From the NCBI GenBank assembly GCA_030835025.1, contig JAUQWS010000071.1:103730-167729 (forward strand): a DNA stretch of 64,000 nucleotides, in the 5' to 3' direction. The translations under genes and the position numbers were made by a program. Position 1 is the stretch's first letter, and each line of letters opens with the position of its first letter. Under the pieces are notes generated by a model. It made no database searches. It saw only the letters and a list, made by a program, of their open reading frames with translations, and was not told the DNA's origin. This DNA comes from Ignavibacteria bacterium (GTDB lineage Bacteria > Bacteroidota > Ignavibacteria > Tepidaquicellales > OLB5). Shown here piece after piece: positions 8,028 to 15,767 of this stretch.

Positions 8028-8705
8028 ATGGCAAAGAAAACCAAATCATCCAAAAGAACCACTTCTAAAAAAGCGAAATCAAAAGCTTCAAAGAAAGAGG
8101 CCGGCACAAAGCCAAAAAAGAATTCAAAACCAAAAGTCAACAAAACAGAAGCAAAAATGCAGGGCTTAATGAATGACATTTCTTCGGCAAGGAAGAAACT
8201 CATCAAATTGAACTCAAAGATCGGTAAGATGGATGTTCAGGACTACACGCTTAAGGATACTTCCGGTATGGAAGTAAAGCTCTCTGAAATGTTCGGCGAT
8301 AAAGAGAACCTCATACTTGTGCATAATATGGGGAAGTCCTGCTCATATTGCACGCTCTGGGCTGATGGATTCAGCGGAGTTACATACTTTATCGAAAAGA
8401 AAGCTGCGTTCGTTCTTGTTTCGCCTGATACCCCCGAAGTACAGAGAGAATTTGCTGCCTCACGCGGGTGGAAGTTCAGAACTTACTCCGGTGCAGGGTC
8501 AACTTTCATAAGTGATATGGGATATTACAACGAAAAAGACGGGTATTGGCCGGGCGTTTCAGTGTTTCATAAAGATAGTGAAGGTAAAATAACGCGTATT
8601 GCAAAAGATGATTTCGGGCCGGGTGATTTTTACAGCAGCCCGTTCCATTTATTTGACCTGCTTCCTGAAGAATCAAGTAACGGTAAATCCGCTGAGCAGG
8701 AATGA
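8028..8705 (+). CDS. DUF899 thioredoxin-like protein with Lys-rich N-terminal tail
   Basis: 225 residues. Residues 1-45 are about half Lys with Ala, Ser and Thr (KKTKSSKRTTSKKAKSKASK), like histone H1 tails. A short helical linker follows, then from about residue 67 a DUF899/thioredoxin-like domain with HNMGKSCSYCTLWADGFSG. CSYC occupies the redox-motif position, and AFVLVSPD and GWKFRTYS follow as in the family. DUF899 proteins are uncharacterised thioredoxin-fold proteins. The basic tail is unusual and could bind nucleic acid or acidic polymers (inference). It is coupled to the next gene by an ATGA overlap. Confidence 0.75.
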   Translation: MAKKTKSSKRTTSKKAKSKASKKEAGTKPKKNSKPKVNKTEAKMQGLMNDISSARKKLIKLNSKIGKMDVQDYTLKDTSGMEVKLSEMFGDKENLILVHNMGKSCSYCTLWADGFSGVTYFIEKKAAFVLVSPDTPEVQREFAASRGWKFRTYSGAGSTFISDMGYYNEKDGYWPGVSVFHKDSEGKITRIAKDDFGPGDFYSSPFHLFDLLPEESSNGKSAEQE

Positions 8706-9262
8706 AAGTGCAATTAACAAATGAACTTCAGAAGCTTGCTGATGATTTCTTGAAGATGAAATCGGATGCGGGAAATTTCTTTGCAAAACTGAATGACGCG
8801 AAGTTTAATAAACGTCCTGCAAATAACGGCTGGTCAATTGCCGAGTGTATCGATCACCTGATAGTTACAGGCGATGATTACTGCAATAAATTTGAAGAGG
8901 CGCTTAAGATCGCTGCTGATAAAGGTCTCAGGAAAACAGATGATTACAGGTATTCATGGTTCGGAAGCCGTTTTATTAGTTTTGTTGAACCCCCGGTAAG
9001 ATTTAAGATCAAATCACCCAAAAAATGGCGGCCGGATTCCGCCATCAACCGTCAAAAGGCATCGGCTGCATATATTCAGCTCCAGGATAGATGGGTTGAT
9101 CTTATTAACAGGTCAGTTGGCTGGGATATCACCAAAGTGAAGCTTCCTTCTCCGGCATCAAATGTTATCAAATTCACGGCATTTGAAATACTTGCCGTGA
9201 ATGCGGCTCACCAGCACAGACATTTCTTGCAGGCAAAAAAAGTTTTTGAAGAGATAAAATAG
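8702..9262 (+). CDS. DinB-family (DinB_2) four-helix protein
   Basis: 186 residues with NNGWSIAECIDHLIVTGDDY (about residues 41-60) and the C-terminal AAHQHRHFLQAKKV. The spaced His residues form the metal site of the DinB/YfiT four-helix fold. Family members include thiol-dependent transferases such as bacillithiol S-transferases and mycothiol-dependent isomerases. Others remain uncharacterised DNA-damage-induced proteins. It starts within the stop of the DUF899 gene (ATGA), so the two are co-translated; the pairing with a redox-motif protein is suggestive but untested. Confidence 0.8.
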   Translation: MKVQLTNELQKLADDFLKMKSDAGNFFAKLNDAKFNKRPANNGWSIAECIDHLIVTGDDYCNKFEEALKIAADKGLRKTDDYRYSWFGSRFISFVEPPVRFKIKSPKKWRPDSAINRQKASAAYIQLQDRWVDLINRSVGWDITKVKLPSPASNVIKFTAFEILAVNAAHQHRHFLQAKKVFEEIK

Positions 9263-9292
9263 TTTTAATATATCTTAAAAGGAGTAATTACA

Positions 9293-9808
9293 ATGTCACT
9301 ATCATCATTCAACTTTAAGCAGTGGATAGAAGAAAACCGCCATCTCCTTAAACCGCCGGTGGGGAATAAGTGCATGGTCGATGGCGATCTGATAGTAATG
9401 GTCGTCGGGGGTCCCAATGCCAGGAAAGATTATCACTTCGAAGACGGCGCGGAGTTCTTTTACCAGATCGAGGGAGATATAGTTGTAAAAGTCATAGAAG
9501 ACGGCAAGCCGCATGATGTGCATATTAAAGAGGGAGAAATGTTCTACCTTCCCCCCAATACTCCGCACTCGCCGCAAAGGCCTGCAAATACTATCGGTCT
9601 TGTGATTGAGCGCAAACGCGATGAAAAAGAGTTTGATGCTTTCCAGTGGTACTGCGAAAATTGCGGCAATAAGCTCTACGAAGAATTTGTTAAGCTTGAT
9701 AACATTGTGACCCAGCTTCCTCCTATATTTGAGAGATTCTGGAATGACCTTGATAAGCGCACGTGCAAGCAATGCGGAACAGTAATGCAGCCGCCGGAGA
9801 AAAAATAA
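9293..9808 (+). CDS. nbaC: 3-hydroxyanthranilate 3,4-dioxygenase
   Basis: The 171-residue cupin matches the bacterial 3-hydroxyanthranilate dioxygenase pattern. Metal ligands are seen as His48, Glu54 and His92 (RKDYHFEDGAEFF, PPNTPHSPQRP). A rubredoxin-like C-terminal iron site has Cys121/Cys124 and Cys158/Cys161. It opens the ring of 3-hydroxyanthranilate to 2-amino-3-carboxymuconate semialdehyde in tryptophan breakdown. A strong AAGGAG lies 10 bases before the ATG. It is the first gene of the kynurenine cluster and is followed by an inserted four-helix-bundle cassette that separates it from the rest. Confidence 0.92.
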   Translation: MSLSSFNFKQWIEENRHLLKPPVGNKCMVDGDLIVMVVGGPNARKDYHFEDGAEFFYQIEGDIVVKVIEDGKPHDVHIKEGEMFYLPPNTPHSPQRPANTIGLVIERKRDEKEFDAFQWYCENCGNKLYEEFVKLDNIVTQLPPIFERFWNDLDKRTCKQCGTVMQPPEKK

Positions 9809-9843
9809 ATTACGAATTACGAATTACGAAATAGGAATTACGA
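9809..9843. repeat. left heptad array flanking four-helix-bundle cassette 1
   Basis: Five consecutive 7-base units: ATTACGA three times, AATAGGA, then ATTACGA, in exact 7-base register. They start right after the dioxygenase stop codon. An inverted array of the same unit lies at 10197-10224 on the other side of the pseudogene. Confidence 0.8.
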
Positions 9844-9855
9844 AATAATCGTTGA

Positions 9856-10209
9856 ATGAAAGACAATATAATTCTTGAAAAATCATACAAGTTTGCAGTC
9901 AGGATAATTAAGCTTTACCTGTTTTTAAAAGAAAAGAAAGAATTTGAGCTGGGAAACCAGATATTGAGAAGCGGAACTTCAATTGGTTCAAATGTTGAAT
10001 AAGCTGTCGGAGGATATTCAAGAAAAGATTTTTCCGCAAAGCTTGGTATAGCATACAGAGAAGCAAGAGAAACAAGATTCCGATTAAGGTTACTGAATGA
10101 TACGGGTTTTATAGATAAAAAACTCTTTGATTCGTTGTATGAGGATTGTGAAGAGATATTGAAAATTATCGGGACGATTCAAAAAACACTAAAGAAGAAT
10201 AATTCCTAA
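9856..10209 (+). pseudogene. four-helix-bundle (S23/TIGR02436-type) gene with in-frame stop
   Basis: Reading from the ATG at 9856 gives 117 codons that match the four-helix-bundle family. The sequence includes QILRSGTSIGSNVE and, later, AVGGYSRKDFSAKLGIAYREARETRFRL. Codon 49 (10000-10002) is TAA where family members have a second Glu (NVEEAVGG), so a single G-to-T change (GAA to TAA) breaks the gene. The downstream frame is otherwise intact to the TAA at 10207, so the mutation looks recent. The last codons and the stop lie inside the right-hand heptad array. Family members are small helical proteins linked to 23S rRNA insertions and to DGR accessory (Avd) proteins; none of those contexts is present here. 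Confidence 0.8.
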
Positions 10210-10224
10210 TTCGTAATTCCAAAT
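10197..10224. repeat. right heptad array flanking cassette 1, inverted
   Basis: GAATAAT, TCCTAAT, TCGTAAT and TCCAAAT run in 7-base register. On the minus strand they read ATTTGGA, ATTACGA, ATTAGGA, ATTATTC, the inverse of the left array at 9809-9843. Confidence 0.75.
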
Positions 10225-10228
10225 TGAT

Positions 10229-10684
10229 ATGGATCTAACTATAGTGACCCTCGAGCCCAAACCCGCCATTGCAATAAGAGACACTTGCACAGCAGATGAG
10301 CTTGGAGATAAGTTCGGTGAGATTTACCGGGAAATAGGTGTATACATGAAGGTGAATTCAGTCAATATGACCGGTCCACCGTTCGGGATATATCATGCAT
10401 ACTCGGCTGATAGTATTGACCTGGAAGCAGGTTATCCGGCTGACAGTATCCCGCCCGAAGGTTCAAGAATTCACTCTATCTCAACCTATGATGGAAAAGC
10501 CGCAATGTCCGAATTCCGGGGTCATTATGACGGACTGAGTGCCGCATGGAAAGAATTTGCAGAACTTGTGGATAATGCCGGGTATAAACTGGCTGGTCCC
10601 TGTTTTGAAGTTTACATTACAGATCCGTTTAAAGAACCGGATACTGATAAGTGGATTACGGAACTTTACACACCCATTGAATGA
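10229..10684 (+). CDS. GyrI-like effector-binding domain protein
   Basis: A 151-residue stand-alone GyrI-like domain. It shows PAIAIRDTCTADELGDKFGEIYREIGVYM, GPPFGIYH, a central AMSEFRGHYDGLSAAWKEF and a C-terminal FEVYITDPFKEPD...ELYTPI. These are the conserved segments of the domain found at the C-terminus of AraC-type regulators and in SbmC/GyrI. Such domains bind amphipathic small molecules, and some hydrolyse them. Its stop overlaps the ACMSD start (ATGA), so it probably serves the kynurenine route, perhaps binding or clearing a reactive intermediate (inference). Confidence 0.8.
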   Translation: MDLTIVTLEPKPAIAIRDTCTADELGDKFGEIYREIGVYMKVNSVNMTGPPFGIYHAYSADSIDLEAGYPADSIPPEGSRIHSISTYDGKAAMSEFRGHYDGLSAAWKEFAELVDNAGYKLAGPCFEVYITDPFKEPDTDKWITELYTPIE

Positions 10685-11703
10685 AAATAGACGTTCACAC
10701 ACACATCCTGCCTGAAAATTGGCCGGACCTGAACAAAAAGTACAACACTCACGGTTTTGTCACTATTGAGCATCACAAGCCTTGCTGCGCTAAAATGATG
10801 ATTGGGGATAAGGTATTCCGTGAGATCACAGATAATTCATGGGAACCGAAAACGCGAATCGATGACTGCGATAAGCATGGTGTAAATATGCAGGTGCTTT
10901 CAACTGTGCCCGTTATGTTCAACTACTGGGCCAAGCCTGAAGAAACTTATGACCTTTCACGCTATCTTAACGATCATATTGCGCAGGTTGTGAACGATAA
11001 TCCAAAAAGATTTTCAGGTCTTGGTACTCTGCCTATGCAGGATACGAAGCTTGCAGTAAAAGAACTTGAAAGATGCGTGAAAGATCTGGGGCTTAAAGGA
11101 ATTGAAGTCGGCACACACATTCACGGGAGAAACCTGGATGATCCTGAAGTGTTCGAAATATTCCGCGCGTGTGAAGAATTGGGTGCTGCTGTGTTCATTC
11201 ACCCGTGGGATATGCTCGGCAAAGACAGGATGCCCGAATACTGGCTTCCGTGGCTTGTCGGTATGCCCGCTGAAACATCTCTTGCCATATGCTCGATGAT
11301 ATTCGGGGGAGTGTTTGAACGGCTGAAGGATCTCAAGGTATGTTTTGCCCATGGCGGCGGTTCATTCCCGTTTTCTATAGGCAGGATCGAGCATGGATTC
11401 AACGTTAGGCCGGATCTTGTAGCAACTAAAAACAGGGTTAACCCGCGGAATTACCTGGGCAAGTTTTACCTGGATTCACTTGTGCTGGATGAACTGGCAC
11501 TTAAGTTCCTTATTGATCTTATTGGTGAAGACAGCATTGTCATGGGTTCTGACTATCCTTTTCCATTGGGTGAACACTCTCCAGGGAAGCTGATCGAAGA
11601 AATGGCAGAGCTTAACAGCGTTGTCAAAGAAAAGCTGCTGTGGAAAAACGCAGCAGAGTTTTTAGGACTTCAGGAAGATGTTATCCTGAAGGCACTTTTA
11701 TAG
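10681..11703 (+). CDS. nbaD: 2-amino-3-carboxymuconate-6-semialdehyde decarboxylase (ACMSD)
   Basis: A 340-residue amidohydrolase-fold protein. The metal ligands are visible: His6-x-His8 (DVHTHILPENWP), His174 (VFIHPWDM), His224 (FAHGGGSFPF) and Asp291 (MGSDYPFPLGE). The segment around CCAKMMIGDKVFREI is also characteristic of ACMSD. The enzyme decarboxylates the ring-opened product of 3-hydroxyanthranilate to 2-aminomuconate semialdehyde, steering carbon away from quinolinate and NAD and toward breakdown. Length is normal and the start is fixed by overlap with the GyrI-like gene. Confidence 0.93.
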   Translation: MKIDVHTHILPENWPDLNKKYNTHGFVTIEHHKPCCAKMMIGDKVFREITDNSWEPKTRIDDCDKHGVNMQVLSTVPVMFNYWAKPEETYDLSRYLNDHIAQVVNDNPKRFSGLGTLPMQDTKLAVKELERCVKDLGLKGIEVGTHIHGRNLDDPEVFEIFRACEELGAAVFIHPWDMLGKDRMPEYWLPWLVGMPAETSLAICSMIFGGVFERLKDLKVCFAHGGGSFPFSIGRIEHGFNVRPDLVATKNRVNPRNYLGKFYLDSLVLDELALKFLIDLIGEDSIVMGSDYPFPLGEHSPGKLIEEMAELNSVVKEKLLWKNAAEFLGLQEDVILKALL

Positions 11704-11782
11704 ACTGAGTTAGAATAGTTCATAATATCTTGCCGGTCCTCAAATCTCCTTTATTTACCTGTAACTTAAGTAATGTTATCAT

Positions 11783-11790
11783 TAAATTTG
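11783..11790 (+). promoter_or_regulatory. -7 element TAAATTTG, four bases before an ATG
   Basis: This exact TAnnTTTG match lies only 4 bases before the formamidase ATG at 11795. If used, transcription would start at or next to the ATG and give a leaderless message. The -33 element is not evident. Confidence 0.45.
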
Positions 11791-11794
11791 CGCT

Positions 11795-12610
11795 ATGCGG
11801 CTTGAATTTGTAGTAAATAATAAAGATTACATTATAGATAGCACTGAACCGCTTGATATTTCAATTCCACTGAATTTTGGCGGTGAACAGCCGAATATTT
11901 ACGACGCTCAAAAGGCAAGCTCAAAAGCCTGTGAGATAGGCACGTTTGTTGGTGATACCAGAAGAGGCGGAAGCTGTAATTTTGAGGAGTACACACTTAT
12001 TGCTCACTGCAACGGCACACATACGGAGTGTGTTGGCCATATCACAGATGAGAGAATTTCGATCCGCAACGTTCTGAATGATTCTTTTATCCCGGCTGTT
12101 TTGATCACAGTTGAGCCTGAAAAAGCTTTTGACACACCTGACACCTACTTTTCCAACAAGAATGAAAGCGATTTTCTTATCACGCAATTGAATTTAAGCG
12201 AGGCTTTGCGCTTCAAAGAGGTTGGATTTCTTGAGGGACTTATCATAAGGACTCTCCCGAATGACGTTTCAAAAAAATCACGGAGATATATGGATAACCT
12301 CCCGCCGTTTTTATCACGCCAGGCCATGGAGTATATTGTTAAACTCGGAGTCAAACATCTTCTCCTTGATATCCCCTCGGTTGACCGCGCATTTGATGAG
12401 GGCAAACTTACCGCACATCACCTGTACTGGGGTGTTGAAGAAGGAAGCCATAAGATTGATCCTCGTGACTACTCCCTCAAAACTATTACAGAAATGATCT
12501 ATGTACCGGATATCGTTAAAGACGGACTTTATCTGCTGAATCTGCAGATCGCACCATTCCAAAGCGATGCGTCGCCTTCAAGGCCGCTTCTATATGCAAT
12601 TAACAATTAG
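11795..12610 (+). CDS. cyclase-family protein, probable kynurenine formamidase
   Basis: 271 residues of the cyclase/arylformamidase (PF04199) fold. The metal motif appears as HCNGTHTECVGH (His71, His76, His82), close to the family pattern HxGTHxDxxxH but with Glu for Asp and wider spacing. LLLDIPSVDRAFDEGKLTAHHLYWG near residue 190 and the ending NLQIAPFQSDASPSRPLLYAI support the family. In this cluster the obvious job is hydrolysis of N-formylkynurenine to kynurenine and formate. It is longer than typical KynB (about 210 residues), so the exact substrate is less certain. Confidence 0.75.
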   Translation: MRLEFVVNNKDYIIDSTEPLDISIPLNFGGEQPNIYDAQKASSKACEIGTFVGDTRRGGSCNFEEYTLIAHCNGTHTECVGHITDERISIRNVLNDSFIPAVLITVEPEKAFDTPDTYFSNKNESDFLITQLNLSEALRFKEVGFLEGLIIRTLPNDVSKKSRRYMDNLPPFLSRQAMEYIVKLGVKHLLLDIPSVDRAFDEGKLTAHHLYWGVEEGSHKIDPRDYSLKTITEMIYVPDIVKDGLYLLNLQIAPFQSDASPSRPLLYAINN

Positions 12611-12670
12611 CAATTAACAAACTCTTAGATACAATAGTTAAATAAAATAATTAAGGAACAATATTATAAA

Positions 12671-13432
12671 ATGAAAAAACTCATAATATTAATTGCTCTC
12701 ATATTCACCACCGGGCTTTTTGCAGGTGATACCGTGACAACTTCATCAGGATTAAAGTACATCGTCCTTAAAAAAGGGAAAGGAAAAAAAGCCGTTATCG
12801 GTAAGATTGCCGAAGTGCATTACACAGGCTGGCTGCTGGACGGCAAGAAATTCGATTCCTCACGCGACCGCGGCGAGACTTTTGAGTTTACGCTAGGCGC
12901 AAAGCAGGTAATTAAGGGATGGGATGAAGGCGTTGCTTTGATGAGGATCGGAGACGAGTTCCGCCTCATACTGCCGCCTGAGCTTGCATATGGCGAGCGC
13001 GGTGCTGGTGAAGTAATTCCCCCGAATGCAACTCTTGTCTTTGATGTTGAGCTTTTCGGAGTACACAAACCTAAGAGATCATTTGTTGATTCACTTCTTG
13101 CCATAGCTGTTGAAAAGAATGTTGAAACTGCAATTGATGTTTATTGGGACCTGAAGGATAATTATGAAGATGAATACAATTTCAAAGAAAGCCAGCTCAA
13201 TATTCTGGGGTATGAATTGCTGCAGGCAGGAAAGAACAAAGAAGCAATTGCGATATTTAAGCTCAATGTTGAACAGTACCCGAAATCTTTCAATGTTTAT
13301 GATAGCCTCGGCGAAGGCTGCATGCTGGATGGCGACAAGAAAAATGCAATCAAGTTCTATGAAAAATCCCTTGAGTTGAACCCTGATAACGAGAATGCAA
13401 AAAAAATGCTGGAAACTTTAAGATCAAATTAA
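12671..13432 (+). CDS. exported FKBP-type peptidyl-prolyl isomerase with TPR tail
   Basis: 253 residues. A signal peptide (MKKLIILIALIFTTGLFA) is followed by a full FKBP domain at about 25-135 (VHYTGWLLDGKKFDSS, QVIKGWDEGVALMRIGD, PPELAYGERGAGEVIPPNATLVFDVEL). The C-terminus has two TPR-like helical pairs (KNKEAIAIFKLNVEQYP and DKKNAIKFYEKSLELNPDNENAK). It should catalyse proline isomerisation outside the cytoplasm, with the TPR binding partners. Its presence among cytoplasmic catabolic genes is odd; it may be a passenger. An AAGGAACA ribosome site precedes the ATG by about 13 bases. Confidence 0.88.
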   Translation: MKKLIILIALIFTTGLFAGDTVTTSSGLKYIVLKKGKGKKAVIGKIAEVHYTGWLLDGKKFDSSRDRGETFEFTLGAKQVIKGWDEGVALMRIGDEFRLILPPELAYGERGAGEVIPPNATLVFDVELFGVHKPKRSFVDSLLAIAVEKNVETAIDVYWDLKDNYEDEYNFKESQLNILGYELLQAGKNKEAIAIFKLNVEQYPKSFNVYDSLGEGCMLDGDKKNAIKFYEKSLELNPDNENAKKMLETLRSN

Positions 13433-13436
13433 AATT

Positions 13437-13916
13437 ATGGAATTAAGCGAGCTTGAATTAATGATCGGTAAATGGCACGGTAAAGGCATTGCAGAGCTGA
13501 ATTCCGTTAAAGCCGCCGATTATGACGAAGAAACTGTATATGAATACGGCAAAAACAAAGAGATCATTTTCTACGTTCAAAAGACGTGGAAAACCTTTCA
13601 TGGCAAAAGAATAGAAACACTGCACCTTGAATCAGGGTTCATAAGGAAAAATGAAAGCGGGATTACACAGCTTTCCAACTCGCAGGGCAACGGGCGCGTT
13701 GAAGTTCTGGAGCTTGCGAAGACAACCAAAACAGAGAATAGTGTTAAGCTTGTGTTCAATTCGCTGATGCACGGCAACGATCCAAGAATGCTGGCAACGG
13801 TAAGGGAATTTACACTTGGGCACGGTAAGCTGAAATACGCTATGAAAATGTCTACAACCATGAACAAGGGTTTGAAAGGCCACCTGCACGCAGAACTGGA
13901 AAGAATACCGGAATGA
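13437..13916 (+). CDS. nitrobindin-like heme-binding beta-barrel (FABP-like) protein
   Basis: A 159-residue beta-barrel protein. It has LMIGKWHGKGIAEL near the start (the GxWxGxG loop of nitrobindins), VQKTWKTFHGKRIETLHLESGFIR in the middle and the C-terminal GHLHAELERI, whose His fits the heme-ligand position in nitrobindin/THAP4-C-like proteins. Such proteins bind heme and react with NO or peroxynitrite. It sits 4 bases after the FKBP gene and overlaps the kynureninase start (ATGA), so it is translated with kynureninase. A role in protecting oxygen-dependent steps is possible but inferred. Confidence 0.7.
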   Translation: MELSELELMIGKWHGKGIAELNSVKAADYDEETVYEYGKNKEIIFYVQKTWKTFHGKRIETLHLESGFIRKNESGITQLSNSQGNGRVEVLELAKTTKTENSVKLVFNSLMHGNDPRMLATVREFTLGHGKLKYAMKMSTTMNKGLKGHLHAELERIPE

Positions 13917-15190
13917 GCTTTGAAAATACCAGGGAATTTGCGTTAAAGCTTGATAAGGAAGATCCGTTAAAGGAATTCCGCAGCCGGTTCCACATTCCTC
14001 AAAAAGCAAACGGCAAAGAGCAGATCTACTTTGCAGGCAACTCGCTCGGACTCCAGCCCAAGACCGTTAGAGCCTATGTTGAACAGGAGCTTAAGGACTG
14101 GGAAACAATGGGTGTTGAAGGCCATATGCGCGCACAGAATCCCTGGCTGCCATACCATGAATTTTTGACAGGGCAGACTTCGCGGCTTGTTGGCGCTATG
14201 CCTGAAGAAGTAGTGAACATGAATTCCCTGACGGTCAATCTTCATTTGATGATGGTTTCATTCTACCGCCCGAGTCCGCAGCGTCATAAAATTCTCATCG
14301 AAGCAAATGCATTTCCATCGGACCATTACGCGGTGCAATCGCAATTGCGCTACCACGGATATGATCCCGCAGAAGCGCTGCTTGAAATAAAGCCGCGTGA
14401 GGGAGAAGTTTTCATCCGGACAGAGGATATTGAAGACTACCTGAAAAAACACGGCAGTGAAATTGCTCTTGTTATGTTTGCGGGAGTGAATTATTACACC
14501 GGTCAGGCTTTTGAGTTTGAGCGGATAACAAAAGCGGCACACAATGAAGGCTGCAGGGTTGGATTTGACCTGGCGCACGCGGCCGGCAACCTTGAGCTTA
14601 AGCTTCATGATTGGGATATTGATTTTGCAGTATGGTGTTCGTATAAATATTTAAATGGGGGACCCGGTGCTATTGCAGGCGCATTTGTTCACAAAAAACA
14701 TCTGCTTGATATGAATATCCCCAAGTTCTGGGGATGGTGGGGACAGGATAAGGTCACACGGTTTTTGATGCATCATAACTTTCAGCCGATACCTACTGTG
14801 GAAAGCTGGCAGTTAAGCAATCCGCCTATACTTCAGCTTGCTGCGCTCCGAGCATCGCTTGATATTTTTGATGAAGCCGGAATGAAGGCACTTAGAGCCA
14901 AAAGCGAACAGCTTACAGGATATACGGAATTTTTGATCAGCGAAAAGAGTGACGGCAATATTGAGATTATCACCCCCGCTGATAAGAACCAGCGCGGATG
15001 CCAGCTTTCATTAAGAGCAAAACAGAACGGGAAAGCCATTCACAAAAAACTTAATGATAGCGGGGTAATATGCGATTGGCGCGAGCCCGATGTTATCCGT
15101 GTTGCTCCGGCGCCGCTATATAACAGCTATATGGATGTTTTTGAATTTGTAAATGTATTATTTGGTGAGAATAGACCTGCCAGGTTTTAG
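13913..15190 (+). CDS. kynU: kynureninase
   Basis: 425 residues of a fold-type I PLP enzyme. Family marks are YFAGNSLGLQPK at about 39-50, the Asp of GFDLAHAAGN for the pyridine nitrogen, the PLP Lys245 in WCSYKYLNGGPG, and FWGWWGQDKVTRF. It cleaves kynurenine or 3-hydroxykynurenine to anthranilate or 3-hydroxyanthranilate plus alanine; the neighbouring monooxygenase and dioxygenase point to the hydroxylated route. The last five residues (RPARF) and the stop are encoded by the left arm and loop of a palindrome belonging to the downstream RAYT element, so the native C-terminus was probably altered slightly. Confidence 0.95.
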   Translation: MSFENTREFALKLDKEDPLKEFRSRFHIPQKANGKEQIYFAGNSLGLQPKTVRAYVEQELKDWETMGVEGHMRAQNPWLPYHEFLTGQTSRLVGAMPEEVVNMNSLTVNLHLMMVSFYRPSPQRHKILIEANAFPSDHYAVQSQLRYHGYDPAEALLEIKPREGEVFIRTEDIEDYLKKHGSEIALVMFAGVNYYTGQAFEFERITKAAHNEGCRVGFDLAHAAGNLELKLHDWDIDFAVWCSYKYLNGGPGAIAGAFVHKKHLLDMNIPKFWGWWGQDKVTRFLMHHNFQPIPTVESWQLSNPPILQLAALRASLDIFDEAGMKALRAKSEQLTGYTEFLISEKSDGNIEIITPADKNQRGCQLSLRAKQNGKAIHKKLNDSGVICDWREPDVIRVAPAPLYNSYMDVFEFVNVLFGENRPARF

Positions 15191-15203
15191 AAACCTGGCA
15201 GGT
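15175..15203. repeat. REP palindrome upstream of the RAYT
   Basis: A perfect 13-bp inverted repeat, ACCTGCCAGGTTT / AAACCTGGCAGGT, with the 3-base loop TAG. The loop is the stop codon of kynureninase. A related hairpin lies just after the transposase at 15768-15794. Confidence 0.9.
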
Positions 15204-15214
15204 TTGCCTGCACA

Positions 15215-15763
15215 ATGGAATTAATAAAAGGAAACTACTACCACATATTCAACCGTGCGAATGGTGAATCTCTATTGTTTTATGAAAATGACAATTACAT
15301 ATATTTTCTTTCAAAGCTAAAGGAATACTTAAATGAATATCTGAATTTCTATTCATACTGCCTGATCCCAAATCATTTCCATCTATTAGTAAGTGTAAAG
15401 GAAATTGAGGGAGAAACTAATCTGTCAAAAGTATTCTCAAACTTCTTTAATTGTTATTCAAAATCAATAAATAAGCAGCAATCAAGACAGGGCTCATTAT
15501 TCAATAAACCATTTAAAAGAAAACTCATAGATAAACCGGAATATTTATACGTTTTGGTAAATTATATACATAGGAACCCAGTTCATCATGGTTTAACTAC
15601 AAGTGTGGAAGAATACGATTGGACATCTTACAATTCAATAATGAACAATGATGAAAGCCTCTTGGACTTAAGAACATTGATCGATTGGTACGGTGATTTG
15701 GAAACATTCGATAAATCTGTAAAAGAAGCTATCTTGGATTTCAAGAATCTGGAAATAGAGTAG
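15215..15763 (+). mobile_element. REP-associated tyrosine transposase (RAYT, Y1/IS200-like)
   Basis: A 182-residue Y1-type transposase of the RAYT group. It has the N-terminal NYYHIFNRANG, the HUH metal motif in LIPNHFHLLVS (His54-Phe-His56), and the catalytic Tyr117 in VNYIHRNPVHHGL. RAYTs nick and move or spread REP palindromes as single strands. Here one palindrome lies 12 bases before the ATG and another 5 bases after the stop, the classical arrangement. The gene shares the strand of the kynurenine genes and splits kynureninase from the monooxygenase. No frameshift is seen, so it may be active. Confidence 0.92.
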
Positions 15764-15767
15764 AAGA

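Noticed and set aside
9809..9843. Heptad array considered as a CRISPR or phase-variation tract
   Set aside because: Units are 7 bases without spacers and lie outside coding sequence; the inverted partner array fits a cassette end better.
10000..10002. In-frame stop in the four-helix-bundle gene read as recoding
   Set aside because: It is TAA, not TGA or TAG, and replaces a conserved Glu codon (GAA); a simple nonsense mutation is the plain explanation.
13632..14009. Long antisense frame opposite the nitrobindin and kynureninase junction
   Set aside because: It mirrors well-supported genes on the other strand and shows no protein motif.
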